Below are positions 45,361-46,007 of a stretch of DNA of 46,007 nucleotides, in pieces. The position numbers and the translations under genes were made by a program. Positions within the stretch are counted from its first letter, which is position 1; every line of letters begins with the position of its first letter. This DNA comes from Actinomycetota bacterium (lineage in GTDB: Bacteria > Actinomycetota > Nitriliruptoria > Euzebyales > JAHELV01). The stretch covers positions 1 to 46,007 of the forward strand of contig JAHWKT010000006.1 in NCBI GenBank assembly GCA_019347695.1. Direction: 5' to 3'. The notes below the pieces were generated by a model. The model made no database searches. It was not told the origin of the DNA and saw only the letters and a program-made list of their open reading frames with translations.

Positions 45361-46007
45361 ATGGTGGTCGAGGAGCGGGCGCCGGTGTGTCGGACCTGTG
45401 CGGTCCAGTACCCACCGGGGCGGCCACCGGCGGTCTGCATGATCTGTGCCGACGAACGGCAGTGGGTGCCGGCCGGCGGCCAGCGGTGGACGTCGATTGC
45501 CGCACTGCGCGCCGAAGGTCACCGCATCGAGGTCCGCGAGCTGGCCCCGGGCGTGACCGGTATCGGGGTCACACCGGACCTGGGCATCGGACAACGCGCG
45601 TGCCTCGTGCAGACCGACGCCGGCAACATCCTGTGGGACTGCGTCGGACTCATCGACGAGGCGGGCGTCGAGGCCGTCGCCGAGCGCGGGGGGATCACCG
45701 CGATCGCCGTGTCACACCCGCACTTCCACGGCGCGATGGTCGAGTGGAGTCACGCGTTCGACGACGCTGCGCTGCTGCTGCCCACCGCCGACCGCAGCTG
45801 GGTGCTGCGTGACGACACCCGGATCCGCTGGTGGGACGATGAGATCGAGCCGCTGCCGGGCGTGCACCTGGTGCAGTGTGGCGGCCACTTCGACGGCAGC
45901 GCTGTGCTGGTGGTCGACGTGGCGGCCGATGGCCGTGGCGCGGTGTTCGTCGGCGACACCGCTACGGTGGTGAAGGACCGCCACGTGAGCTTCATGCGCA
46001 GCTACCC
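45361..46007 (+). CDS. MBL-fold metallo-hydrolase with N-terminal Cys4 motif, truncated at the window end
   Basis: CRTCAVQYPPGRPPAVCMICADERQWV then MBL core ISHPHFHGAM variant (VSHPHFHGAMVEW) and GGHFDGSAVLVV...VFVGDTATVV; open to the window end. Confidence 0.85.
   Translation, partial: MVVEERAPVCRTCAVQYPPGRPPAVCMICADERQWVPAGGQRWTSIAALRAEGHRIEVRELAPGVTGIGVTPDLGIGQRACLVQTDAGNILWDCVGLIDEAGVEAVAERGGITAIAVSHPHFHGAMVEWSHAFDDAALLLPTADRSWVLRDDTRIRWWDDEIEPLPGVHLVQCGGHFDGSAVLVVDVAADGRGAVFVGDTATVVKDRHVSFMRSY

Noticed and set aside
1-46007. CRISPR arrays, tRNA/rRNA genes, insertion sequences, prophage or an assembled defence island
   Set aside because: No regularly spaced repeats, no tRNA TpsiC/acceptor pattern, and no transposase, integrase or phage structural motifs recognised in any ORF.

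Overview
High-GC actinobacterial-type chromosomal window of about 46 kb. It carries mostly ordinary metabolic, regulatory and transport genes. I saw no CRISPR array, IS element, prophage, rRNA or tRNA. Recognisable modules: an AfsR/SARP regulator split by an apparent 1-nt frameshift; an SNF2 helicase plus SWIM zinc-finger pair; a LuxR regulator; an Eis-like acetyltransferase; a Ser/Thr kinase; an amidase; an ABC1 kinase plus cyclase pair; a symporter strikingly like the CHT1 choline transporter; a large EAL / HD-like / GAF / GGDEF protein; a three-gene two-component locus; a membrane sulfite-oxidase-like protein; a fasciclin lipoprotein; AlkB; and a formamidase. The strongest unexplained signal is an approximately 168-nt sequence (32044-32211, + strand). 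It lies between a HAD hydrolase stop codon and the EAL/GGDEF gene and folds by eye into a closed three-way-junction RNA with about 51 base pairs, including a 17-bp closing helix. A second theme is a set of four genes (a PIN/VapC-like gene, an S51 peptidase, crcB/fluC and mscR) that look collapsed by internal deletion while keeping recognisable end pieces. Several well-formed hairpins and dyads in intergenic regions are also listed. Everything was read by eye; no database search or folding program was run.
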